This document shows, in pieces, positions 8,803 through 17,715 of a stretch of DNA of 21,636 nt. Below the pieces are notes generated by a model that was not told the origin of the DNA, did not search any database, and saw only the letters and a program-made list of their open reading frames with translations. Position numbers and translations under genes: made by a program. How positions within the stretch are numbered: position 1 is the stretch's first letter; each line of letters opens with the position of its first letter. The DNA is taken from NCBI GenBank assembly GCA_015039465.1, contig MU130157.1, positions 584,502-606,137 on the forward strand. The letters are read 5' to 3'. This DNA comes from Phlegmacium glaucopus. Taxonomy: Eukaryota > Basidiomycota > Agaricomycetes > Agaricales > Cortinariaceae.

Positions 8803-9690
8803 TTGCGTTCGCTCGGTAATCATCCAACCCTACAAAAAGATTTTCGTAAGTTTAACTTGATACCCTTTCAAATCTAGATTTCGGAAGGTTTCTCTTCTAG
8901 AGAACATTTTTCCGTAACTTCTTCAGGACAACTTCTGGGGTGCAAATCCTTTCATGGAACTTTCCAGTTTTTTTTGAGTTCTTATTTTCTGATTATGCTG
9001 AGAGTTTCGACTATAATTGACCTACCCGGGGCTATACATCATCCATCTTTTCGTTCCCCCGATTCCCGCTGTCTTTGTTTTGGACCGTCGGGCATCGTTG
9101 AACACGCGGGAAACTTAGAATACTATCAGAAAATTTCCTGCCCTTGTATGTCAACTTATGTTGATTAAAAAACAACTGTTTGAGTACCTTGTATCCATTA
9201 ATTCCACGATGTCATAGGAACGAGGCTGCCATCACCCAGTATGTAATTAATGCGGACTGGATTAATCAGGTACATAACATATGTTTTAACCAATCATAAT
9301 AATATTCCCAGACGTGGTTGAATATTTGAAATTTTGTTCCTGGATCAAAAAGGAGTGCGGGAATCATCGGAGGAAGACCCTTTCTACTTTGAAGATGTAC
9401 TTTCGATTGAAGGCGGATAAGATAAGTACTATGTACTCCTCGTGCTACTTCGACGCATTCCGCAAAGGCAGAATCCTAATGTCGGTGGCGTTGAGGGAAG
9501 GTTACTGCATGCCTACGAGGGGTTATGTACTCGATTTACACCGTAAGTTCCACGGCTGCCATTACCAAACTCCATGGACAAGGGGTCTTTGACGGTGATT
9601 TCGAGAGAGAAATGAATGTGCAGCCAAACTGGACCAAAGTTTACATGACCTTTTGGGCAGCGATAGGTTTACTTGTTAAGCTTTCACTTC

Positions 9691-9804
9691 CACCTTCTTT
9701 TCATATACGTCTCTCCTTTATAACGCTCCCTGCTCCTCATCCCAAGCTTAAGCTGGGCCCTCGGTCTTTTTCTTTACTTCACACCCCTCCAGCAACCCTT
9801 CACC
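9691..9804 (+). promoter_or_regulatory. Putative core promoter / 5' leader of the DUF1996 gene
   Basis: A TATA-like TTTATAAC lies at 9717-9724, about 80 bp before the ATG. It is followed by CT-rich runs (CTCATCCC; CTTTTTCTTTACTTC; CACCCCTCC), which are common at fungal transcription starts. The start codon context CACCATGATG at 9801 is favourable. No experimental start is known. Confidence 0.45.
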
Positions 9805-12138
9805 ATGATGTTCCTACTCAGCTTTGCTTTTTGTGCTCTCTCTGTAAACGCCTACTGGCTCATGGGAATTGGTTCGTTGTTTTTCTAACAAGGTCCCTGT
9901 GTACTGACTCAATTGTTTCTTCAGAGGATTTTATCACTACCGAACGTATTGACCCTATCATAAATCCTGGTAAAGTCTCAAGCCACGCTCACTCTGGTAT
10001 GTTTATTATTTACATAAAAAGATATTCATTATTGAAATATTTTCGTGTACGAAAATTAGTCCTTGGAGGCAGCAATTTCAGATTCAATACGAGTACAGCT
10101 AGCTTGCGCCAGAGCCCGTGCACTTCCGTTCCCATTCCACAAGATAAATCCTCATATTGGTTCCCAGTATGTTCCTTTCTTGATACCTACTCCAGAAACT
10201 AAATTTGTTGGGATTGGCCAGAACCTTTACTTCCAGTGAGAATGTTTTATAAATTGTAATAATTTACTCTTTTCAAATGACGTCGACAGGTGGAATAATG
10301 GAAGCTTCACCAGTCTCAATGGCGGAGCCGTCATGTAAGATTCTCGCCTTACAGACCACCGATTGACCATTGATTAAAATTTGCCTTGCTCTCTAGTTGT
10401 AAAAACATTTCTTCGGACTCGAGAATTGGTCTGAATTATCTCTTCTTCAGATTATCTATTCAGCGACAAGCCAGGAACGACGACTGCATTTCCCGACGAC
10501 GTAAGTTTTCAACGCTGTCATAACTCTCAACATCTTACCATAAAAAAAATTAGTTCCGTATGATCAGCGGTACGCAATTCCTGATTTTACGCTTTCAGGC
10601 CCTGACAGTATCACAATAGGTACTCCTACACTCCGTACCTACGATGCGACTAGCAGCGCCCAAAGAGCGGTCACTTTCCTCTGCCTCGACTTCAACGGAA
10701 AGTCTGTGACTTATAATTTTTTGCCTCCTACCACTTGCCCTAGCGGAATTCGCGCTCAAATCGTAAGTTCTTTGACAAAAACATCTCCAAAATATTACAT
10801 TAAAGTATGGAAAATACAACAGAACTTCCCAAGTTGCTGGGATGGCAAGGTTTGGGACAGTCTTGCTATCTCAATTCACTAATATTCATAAACCTCTTCC
10901 AGAACCTTGACTCTCCTGACCACAAGTCTCACGTTGCTTTCTTGTCTGGAGGACCGGACAGCGGAACTTGCAGCGACCCCAAATTCCCCGTCGTCCTGCC
11001 CCGGATCTTCATGGAGGTGCGCCCGATGATATGTCTTTCAGTAACTTAATTGAAATTCGATAGGTGTACTGGTCTTCACATGACTTCGATAGCGTCAGGT
11101 CGCAGGCCATGAATTCGACTCAGCCGTTTGTGTTAGTCAAAACTCCTTACCCTTCTCTTCATTTCTAATATTCTAATCCCGACTGAAAACAGGTTCTCGC
11201 AGGGTGACCCCACTGGCTTCGGATACCACGCAGGTCGGTATCTACCTCAACCCTAACAACGAACACCTAGTTAATGGCGAATTTAGACTACATTAATGGA
11301 TGGGACCAAGGCGTTCTGCAAAGAGCGGTTGACAACTGCCATTGTGATGAGTTTGGTGACGTAAGTTTTAACTTTCTTGTGTTTCTCCAGCAGAAAAGCT
11401 GATCCTTGGTTTCGTGGACGCTTAATAGCCCACATGCTGCGTCAACCAGGGGATTTTCAACATGAACCATAATCAGCAATGTCACATCACGAAGTCCATC
11501 GACGAACAAAGTGAGCTCGCTTCGAATCTATGCGCCTTTGCTTACTAACATTCTTATGTCTCTCAGCTACTGGTACTCTCCTCAAACTCCCTGGTAACAA
11601 CCCAGTCCAGCCCGAAGGCAAAACAGCGACCACTTTCACAGACAACGTTACCCCACCGCTTATTGAGCCAGTGTATGCCTATACTGGAGACTCACCCACC
11701 GCTACCGGCCAGATCGTCACCCCTGGGCAAACCAACCCTGTTGCTCCTCCGCCTGTTGTACCTGTGACTGTTAGTAGCGGTAGCCACACCACAGTTACAG
11801 TTCCATCCGTACCTGTGCCTACAGTGCCTACAACACATGCCACCACGCCCCCTATTGCCATTCCCTCGCTGCCTCCCGTCGTAAAATCCGGTTTGCCTAC
11901 GGCCTCTGTATTGGCCGCCATCCCTACTGCTCCCCATGCAACCCAACCTTCACCACCAGCAGCGTCTCCTCCGGCCGCTGCCGGTGTTGCTTCCTCGTCG
12001 AATTCGGACCCTAGCTCTCCCAAGACCTGCAAGAGCAGGAGGGTCAAGAAGCGTCAACTTGGGTTGGAATACCATCGTCAACATCGCCGTTCACCTCTTG
12101 TCCCACGTCACGATTCCGTCTACGAAGCCATGAATTAA
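9805..12138 (+). CDS. Secreted DUF1996-domain protein, 16 exons, 497 aa
   Basis: Exons: 9805-9871, 9925-9996, 10060-10166, 10222-10235, 10290-10334, 10397-10398, 10451-10500, 10554-10569, 10620-10762, 10823-10849, 10903-11016, 11064-11131, 11193-11233, 11287-11360, 11429-11510, 11567-12138. They total 1494 nt, ending in TAA, and every intron is GT...AG. Residues 1-16 (MMFLLSFAFCALSVNA) look like a signal peptide. The DUF1996 domain fills roughly residues 22-300, with the family blocks RIDPIINPGKVSSHAHS, VLGGSNF, YWFPNLYFQ, FPDDFRMISG, FPSCWDGKNLDSPDHKSHVA, QGDPTGFGYHADYINGWD, CHCDEFGDPTCC and FNMNHNQQC. Exon 16 adds about 190 residues of Pro/Thr/Val/Ala-rich low-complexity tail, with a basic C-terminus including KKR near residues 468-470. 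The function of DUF1996 is unknown; members are secreted or wall-associated fungal proteins. ATG 9805 is chosen for its context and for the complete signal peptide; ATG 9808 is equally possible. No broken frame was seen, so it is probably functional. Confidence 0.9.
10397..10398 (+). other. Predicted 2-nt microexon (exon 6 of the DUF1996 gene)
   Basis: Exon 5 ends at 10334 with AT before GTAAGA, and the coding frame resumes at 10451 with AT-TAT-CTA-TTC. Joining these directly gives the wrong frame. An AG at 10395-10396 (CTCTCTAG) is followed by TT and then GTAAAA, so a TT exon gives ATT-TAT-TAT-CTA-TTC, that is IYYLF, matching the conserved (V/I)YYL block of DUF1996. The introns become 62 nt (10335-10396) and 52 nt (10399-10450), normal for this gene, while a single intron would be 116 nt. 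Confidence 0.75.
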
Positions 12139-12744
12139 GAGTATTGATTGATTCTACTCTCTGACTATTTCTTTTTCTTTTTTTTCTTTGTGTTAGATAG
12201 ATCTGTCTCAGCTTCTCTTTGGGCCGAAGGTGCCTTGCTTTTATTCATTCTATGCAATTTAGGGTTCCTGGGTTCATACTTTCTCTTCTCGCATTCCGGT
12301 CAGTTTTCCTTGCCTTGGGTTTGAATCTATGTATATATGTCTCGTTATCAACAGCACATCTTCAACTTTCTTCCTGGCCTCAGCGGTATTTGACATGCTT
12401 CTCTAGTAGTGCCCATATAGTTAGATATGTACCCGAATCACGATAGATTCCTGATTTTCGTACTTATTCCACACAATAGATTTGTGGTCTTCAAGTGCAA
12501 TAGTCATCTCTTGAACACAGCGCATCCAAAATAGGTTTATTTTTGATTGGGAGGAAGGTAGTGTATTTGAATGATCTCAATAAGCTCTAGGAAATTTTCA
12601 ACATATATAAGGCTGGCTTAAATATCTGCTCCAAATTGGCCTTAAAACCCAATCTCTCAACAGTTATAGAAGTGACAGACATGGAAACTTTCAAACAGTC
12701 ACCAGTCAGTTGCCAGTCAGTTGCCAGTCAGTCTCTGTTTAGTC
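12139..12744. other. 3' flank of the DUF1996 gene, no further gene
   Basis: A T-rich run follows the stop (12166-12190), as is usual for fungal 3' untranslated regions; no canonical AATAAA was seen nearby. ORF 12219-12446 has no recognised motif. An 11-bp tandem repeat lies at 12702-12734, just before the next element. Confidence 0.55.
12702..12734 (+). repeat. 11-bp tandem repeat (CCAGTCAGTTG) x3
   Basis: Units at 12702-12712 and 12713-12723 are exact; 12724-12734 differs at the last two bases. Confidence 0.85.
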
Positions 12745-13373
12745 TGGGGACCCGCATTCACGGTTCCTCTGATGGCACTTACTAAGCAGCACAGCCACAA
12801 AGAAATTGCGCCGCCCACCATCTGGGACATAGGTTACACTGTACGTCTCCAGAGGCTCGAATATAAAGCTTAATAGATACCTAGTATACTTGAAATGAAC
12901 CCAACACCTTTCGAAGTGTGTTTGACAATTTTTTGGAAATGGTAGTATGAGGTGATGCAGAATCACTGCTATTATGCGACTTGTCACTTGTGACATCTGG
13001 TGTTCCCACTGCTAAAGTACATATTTTCGTAGGGTACACATTCCTCAATGAGAACAAAAGCTAGAAACTTGAAATTTTGCCAAAATGAATAACTTTCCAA
13101 TATCTATCGATTCTTGGTTCTATATTTTTTAAAAATGATTTCCATCTTGAAATCCTGGTCCCAAAAAGGGACACATTCTGTCAATCCCTAAAACCGCACC
13201 AAGGGTTGATACTTATCCAAAAAATATCGAAGATTGTGCAAAAATTTTATCTAGAAATGGTGATTAAGGTGGCAAAAGTTGTACCGGCGTTTTGATTCGA
13301 GCATTTGGCGGGATGGCTTCCAAAGTAAACAGAACCAAACAAACGCCTGCATCACAGTGAATGCGGGTCCCCA
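12745..13373. mobile_element. Non-autonomous TIR element, 629 bp, 7-bp target duplication
   Basis: The ends are perfect 17-bp inverted repeats: TGGGGACCCGCATTCAC at 12745-12761 and its reverse complement at 13357-13373. TTTAGTC stands immediately outside on both sides (12738-12744 and 13374-13380). No transposase frame is present inside; the 12739-12996 minus ORF crosses the terminus and has no motif. The superfamily is undecided: a 7-bp duplication is unusual (hAT and KDZ elements usually make 8 bp), and one extra base could have changed. Confidence 0.85.
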
Positions 13374-13389
13374 TTTAGTCCTGTTTTTA

Positions 13390-13838
13390 CCGCGCCCCCA
13401 AACCCGTGCTAGAAAATCATTATGTAATCTTCGGACTTTGAATTATAGTCGTGTCGAGCTCACGCGACGACAAAGGCCTTTTGCTACTTTTTACTGTGAA
13501 AGTTGTTATATTTAGCTTAGGCACCATATAAATTAAAATTTGGGGCTCAGAGGATGGATGTTTATGTGACTTCCTCGTCGGTAGGAAATGAAGCTAAAAG
13601 TGGTGCACGTGATTTGGAGCTCAACTTGACATGCACCCAAATTTCACAAAAGCATCCACATCACGTCAGATACTCATAAATTAGATATATAATACATTTA
13701 AAGATCCAATATAAATATGTTCTCTCTAAGAACAGCTGAAAAGACCCTTCAATTATTGCGTTCAGAGGAGATGGAGATGATTAAGTTCAAAGTCTGAAGA
13801 TTACATAAACATTTTCTAGCACGGGTTTGGGGGCGCGG
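13390..13838. mobile_element. MITE, 449 bp, flanked by TA
   Basis: 28-bp perfect terminal inverted repeats start CCGCGCCCCCAAACCCGTGC (13390-13417) with the inverse at 13811-13838. TA dinucleotides lie directly outside at 13388-13389 and 13839-13840, as expected for Tc1/mariner/pogo-type insertion. Identity of the arms continues two bases outside TA, so the exact end is slightly ambiguous. The interior has no coding sequence. It sits 7 bp after the target duplication of the preceding TIR element. Confidence 0.85.
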
Positions 13839-13913
13839 TAAACAACAGACTTCATATATCGTGATCCATAACTCATGTCACATCACATATATCGAAGCTG
13901 TCTACGAGAGACT

Positions 13914-14197
13914 TGTTGACCTAGTATAAGGTCAGGTTGTCTTTAGATCATGTGACACTATCGTTCATTTATTACATACTCTTTTTCATTTTTACTCCTC
14001 AGTTGTCAACTACTACTTTCCGACACTGAGGCGTACATTGTCCCTTCGTTACCATACAGATGTATAGCTAACTCATATCCTAGTACACTCTCTGCGTCTA
14101 GGTAAATACAATTAGTTGTCAACTACTACTTTCCGACACTGAGGCTACACTCTCTGCGTCTAGATCTAATCTCATCAAGACTAGTCTCTGTTCAACA
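13914..14197. mobile_element. Copia-like solo LTR (284 bp), target duplication not found
   Basis: The segment starts TGTTGACC at 13914 and ends GTTCAACA at 14197, giving TG...CA with a TGTTGA/TCAACA terminal inverted repeat. Short size and the pyrimidine-rich middle (CTCTTTTTCATTTTTACTCC) resemble Ty1/Copia LTRs. The five bases outside do not match (AGACT and TTTCA), so either the flanks have decayed or it is a fragment. It contains an internal duplication, listed separately. Confidence 0.55.
14001..14163 (+). repeat. Interleaved direct repeats within the LTR-like element
   Basis: A 32-bp block beginning AGTTGTCAACTACTACTTTC occurs at 14001-14032 and exactly again at 14114-14145. An 18-bp block TACACTCTCTGCGTCTAG occurs at 14084-14101 and at 14146-14163. 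The order A...B then A-B suggests duplication of A to B followed by loss of the segment between them in the second copy. Confidence 0.9.
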
Positions 14198-14261
14198 TTT
14201 CACCCTTGATTGAAAACCTAAAAATTAACATTTTTTATGGGAATGAATGATCATGGCTGTA

Positions 14262-14644
14262 CTTTACACTCCCCCACCTACTCCGCGCGGAGTCTGTGCG
14301 GAGTCCGAGCTGTCCAAGCTGTCCAAGCTGTCTGCGCGGACTCTTAGCATTCCACACAGATTTGTTAGGAATTGGTTAGGGTTGGGTTAAAGTTAGTGTT
14401 AAGGTTAGGGTTAGAATTAGGATAGGTATATATATATATATTATAAAAGTTTTAAATTTTAAGGTTTAGGGTGTAAATTTTGTGCGGACAGCTCGGACTC
14501 CGTGTGGACTCCGTGCGGAGTCCGAGCTGTCCACATATATATATATTGCAAAAGCTTTTAATTTTAAGGTTTAGGGTGTAAATTTTGTGCGGACAGCTCG
14601 GACTCCGCACAGACTCCGCACGGATTAGGTGGGGGAGAGTAAAG
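14262..14644. mobile_element. TIR element with GGTGGGGGAG ends, 383 bp
   Basis: The left end CTTTACACTCCCCCACCTAC and the right end (reverse complement CTTTACTCTCCCCCACCTAA) continue inward as about 50 bp of inverted repeat rich in GGAGTCCGAGCTGTCC. An internal hairpin lies at 14486-14532 with perfect 17-bp arms, GGACAGCTCGGACTCCG and its inverse. A 61-bp direct repeat lies at 14442-14502 and 14547-14607. No coding sequence and no clear target duplication. The left end extends as CTGTACTTTACAC like other type A ends; the right end is type B (GAGAGTAAAG). Confidence 0.75.
14367..14427 (+). repeat. Telomere-like degenerate TTAGGG tract
   Basis: GGTTAGGGTTGGGTTAAAGT and following units approximate the fungal telomere repeat TTAGGG with many changes. 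It lies inside a transposable element, so it is more likely element sequence than a fossil telomere. Confidence 0.5.
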
Positions 14645-14645
14645 A

Positions 14646-14956
14646 CCTCAATCAACGTGCTAAATCATATCAGCAAACTAGGGTTGCGTTGCATGGCAAT
14701 ACGAGTCTTACTTTGTAGTTATATTATTATCATTTTTCAATATACAATAATTGTTAATTGGTATCACTATCATGTATGATTATTAACATTTAGTTTTAAA
14801 CAAAAATTACAATATAAGATTGATGTTTTTTATTTTGTTACAGTTTTTGTGCTAGAAAATATATATGTATTTCAGCTTGGTTCTGTGATATGACATGGGT
14901 ATCATATTTTCTTTTATTTATCATTTACTGGTATTGTTTACTGGTAATGTACAAAA
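14646..14956. other. Gene-free AT-rich stretch
   Basis: Nothing recognisable; it separates the TIR element from the protease-like pseudogene. Confidence 0.5.
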
Positions 14957-16262
14957 TTATGCATATTTTTTTTTGCTGTTAGCATGAAAATTTTTGCTGA
15001 AAGAACCTTGTGAGTACAACACATGGATGAAATATTTTATCAATAGTGAAATGATAAAATTTTCATCAACAAGTTTTGTAGTAAAATGATTGCCATTGGT
15101 GTATATAATTCCTTTTAATATATATTGTTTTGATGAATTTGAAACATTAAATATCAGATAATTATTGATGTCAATCCAAGGAGCTAGAGAAAATATCAAA
15201 AGTGAAGGGAGTTTATAAATGAAAGTGGGGATTCTTTTTTCTCAGATCTAAAACATTTTGGGCATTTTTTGTTAAGATAGAAAATTTTACCTGAGAGACT
15301 TTTACAGATACATGTCAGAGTATATAATATTGAATTAAAATCTCAAATTTTGAGTGTTGAATGGGATATCGCACCTTATCAGTCCACTGAGCCAAGATCA
15401 GAGCCAAACCAGTCAATGAGGCAGATGTCATGGCTGCCTAATTGAGAAATTTGGGCTTAGTCCTATCACGGTATCACCACTGTCTATGTCCTCTTGGGTC
15501 ATGTCCTTTGTCTTCATCCACCTCCAAAGAGCAACAGCGCATCCCATGAGGTCATATTTCTCCTTTCTTGCTATTTGTGTCTTGAGCACACCTGATTTTG
15601 CATGATTGACCATGGTTTTTGTTGAGGATACAATAATTAGCTATGAGGTGCCAAAGCAGCAGTAGGTGACACAATGTGACAATCCTCATTGAGAAGTCCA
15701 TTTTGTTGACAATTTCATCCTTTCAATCCATTTTGGCTTCCTGAAGGGTCGGATAAACCTTCAAACATGTGCATTTTGATTCATAAGGTATACTGTATTA
15801 TATCAGGTCTAGTGAATGACAGGGGTAACCTGGGGTATATTCACCAACCTGTAATCTTGAAAATATGAATATTCTTTATTGATTGTCAAATTACATTTTA
15901 AACATTGCAAATTTGATATTTTATATGAATTTTTTGAGGTAATTTCTCTGACTAATTCATCTATATCAGTATAATTTTTGCCAAATTGATATTGTAAAGG
16001 ATAGGTATGATTCAATATTATTCTTAATTTATCATGGACTGTTTCAAATGTACATTGATTGGAAGATAACAAAAGAAATTTGAATGGAGTAGTTGTAGAT
16101 ATTGTGTTCCATTTTCAAAGTATGCTTTATGTTTCAACTGACCTTCATTCCATATATGGTGAAGCACTGTAAGCAATGAATCATATGCACAATTATAGTC
16201 AAGGCTATCCCAGGTAAGGCCTAATGGTGATTGAGTACATACATTGTTGGGAAGTAATGGAG
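14957..16262 (-). pseudogene. Decayed USP-like cysteine-protease domain, probably transposon-borne
   Basis: Read on the minus strand. 16262-16141 encodes LTWDSLDYNCAYDSLLT followed by VLHHIW, which resembles the catalytic Cys box (NxxCAYDSL) of ubiquitin-hydrolase-like proteases. After a one-base frame shift, with an in-frame stop in the downstream frame (about 16103-16140), 16102-15809 gives FGKNYTDIDELVREITSK and a CLKCN motif that looks half of a zinc knuckle. 15199-14957 gives LKGIIYTNGNHFTTKLVDEN, with the expected catalytic His in NHFT; the usual WFHDG motif that should follow is lost. Between these parts, 15613-15428 holds another open stretch (GCAVALWRWMKTKDMTQED) that I do not recognise. 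Proteins with this Cys/His arrangement are, as I recall, common in agaricomycete transposon-rich regions; assignment to a given transposon family is not possible here. Several stops and frame shifts show that it is not functional. Confidence 0.5.
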
Positions 16263-16997
16263 ATAATCAAATTTTTTTGTTGATTTTTATAAACTTATAT
16301 CTATATCTAGTGTATGTGAAATTGGAGGTTTTAATTTGTTATTTTTCTTGTTAGATGCAGAATGAATAAGTCTATGCAGATGAAAGGCTATGCATATTTA
16401 AAGGAGAAAGATTTGGCCAAGTCCTATGAGACTTTGGCATTGTATTACTTGTGTAGGCTAAGCTTGGTAGTAGATGTTAGGGCAAAAACCCTGAAGGGGT
16501 TTTTAATGAAACAAGGGCTCTGATCTATGAAAAGAAGGTCTTAGGATGGGCTGTGATTCCTGCATATAAGGAGCCCAACAATGTGATGGGCAAAGTCTTA
16601 GGCACCCATGATTTAGGAGCTGGGAAAAAAACTCACAAAGAATTGACCCAACAAGGTGGAGGAGGCATAGTGTAACAAGTGAAAACCTCTATGACTGGAG
16701 TCCCATGAATTTAAGGTGCAATAATTATTGCATGTTGAGATAAGTAAAGGACAAATGCTTTGCTGGACCAGCAGCTGATGGATTTGACAATATTGAATGG
16801 TATCCCATGCAGAAGATACTCTGATGCAAATGCCATGACCTTTGAGGGATGTCACCCCCACCTCAGCTGGCTGCTGCATCGATGCACTTCAAACACTCAG
16901 CACAAGTAAGCAGGTGGATGCCTTGTGGATGTCTCCACGTGAATAACACTTTGTCTGGTAAAGGGTTGTTTATGTTGGAGGGACCATCCTAAGTGGC
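16263..16997. other. Gene-free region
   Basis: No supported gene. 16484-16504 can fold into a short hairpin with A-run and T-run arms. ORF 16613-16879 minus has no motif. Confidence 0.45.
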
Positions 16998-17187
16998 TGT
17001 TGAGAATGAAAAATATTGGACAGAGTATCAGATGGAACCAACAGAACTGAACAGAAACAGTAATGGAGTAGGACTACAGCCTCCACATATGCTGTGCTTG
17101 CTACCCAGCTCCTTTGTTGTCCTAATTTTGGAGTCAGAAAGAGGCAGAATACAAGTGGAAGCCCAAAGGACTTAGAGGGAGAACAAG
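16998..17187 (-). mobile_element. Old LTR fragment (same family as 6680-7252)
   Basis: It begins TGTTGAGAATG (compare TGTTAAGTTTG at 6680) and runs through GGACAGAGTATC, TATGCTGTGC, CTACCCAGCTCCTT, TCCTAATTTTGGAG and CCAAAGGACTTAGAGG, all shared in order with 6680-6875. It stops abruptly at about 17187. It is CpG-free and diverged, so old. Confidence 0.7.
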
Positions 17188-17550
17188 ATTACCTTGCTGT
17201 TAGGGCAACTGTGACACTGACTTAGTCAAGCTAGCAGGGGATCCTAAATTAATATATTTATAAGTATGACTACAGTTAACTCACCTAGCAGGGGATCCTA
17301 AAAGGAAAAGATAGGGATCCCTGCTAAGGTGAGAAGGTATTTAAGTACAGATATGGACATAATGGACATATGAAAATAAATAACTACATGGTATGAGAAT
17401 AAAATAATAAAATAATAAAATAACAGCATAAGGTTGTAAGTTTGGTTCAGGTCAGGGCTGATTGGGAGTTGGGGCCAATTGGGTTTGGGTGAGGAATCAG
17501 GTTTTTTGATGAGGTGGAATGTAGATATTTGGGAGTTGAGTTGGGAGTGG
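17188..17550. repeat. Unassigned repeat-like stretch with duplicated BamHI-site motif
   Basis: CTAGCAGGGGATCCTAAA occurs at 17231-17248 and 17285-17302, and an inverted partial copy (GGGATCCCTGCTA) follows at 17314-17326. TGTTAGGGCAACTG near 17199 could be an LTR start, but no matching end was found. Confidence 0.4.
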
Positions 17551-17640
17551 GTTTGGGTTCAGGATTGAGATCAGGTGTGGGTTCAGGTTTGGGATTGAGA
17601 TCAGGTGTGGGTTTGGGTTTGGGATTGAGATTGGGTTTGG
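17551..17640 (+). repeat. 30-bp minisatellite, three units
   Basis: Units at 17551-17580, 17581-17610 and 17611-17640 share GGATTGAGAT..GGTGTGG/GGTTTGG. Degenerate GGGTTTGGG-type sequence extends on both sides (about 17470-17660). On the minus strand it reads as a Gln/Thr/Ser-rich repeat, which is a by-product. Confidence 0.85.
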
Positions 17641-17715
17641 GCCTGATTGGGAGTTGGGAATTGGCCTTGAAATTGAGTGTCCCCTAACACTTGCTGTAAA
17701 GCAAGGTTTCCACTA

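Larger units (their letters stand above)
7435..9690. other. CpG-rich unique region, no supported gene
   Basis: Composition changes sharply at about 7550 from AT-rich, CpG-poor repeats to balanced sequence with frequent CG, resembling the gene region downstream. The longest ORFs (8368-8724 minus, 118 aa; 9314-9592 plus, 92 aa; 7632-7880 minus, 82 aa) show no motif I recognise and no neighbouring exons that extend them. It may hold the distal promoter of the DUF1996 gene, an unrecognised non-coding gene, or a decayed gene. Local features are a 14-bp tandem repeat at 8461-8500 and a T11C11 tract at 8781-8802. Confidence 0.5.

Noticed and set aside
9314..9592. 92-aa plus-strand ORF upstream of the DUF1996 gene
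   Set aside because: No motif and no good start context or continuing exon; cannot be told from chance.
9525..10202. 225-aa plus-strand ORF overlapping the DUF1996 start
   Set aside because: It reads through the 5' leader and introns 1-3 of the gene in a mixed frame; the spliced model explains the conserved residues better.
11679..12047. Antisense ORF, Gly/Ala/Val-rich
   Set aside because: Mirror of the Pro/Thr/Ala-rich coding tail of the DUF1996 exon 16; a shadow frame.
14367..14427. Interstitial telomere as a sign of chromosome fusion
   Set aside because: The repeat is degenerate and lies wholly inside a small TIR element.
16484..16504. Hairpin with T-run as an intrinsic terminator
   Set aside because: Rho-independent terminators are bacterial; this is fungal nuclear DNA without a gene upstream.
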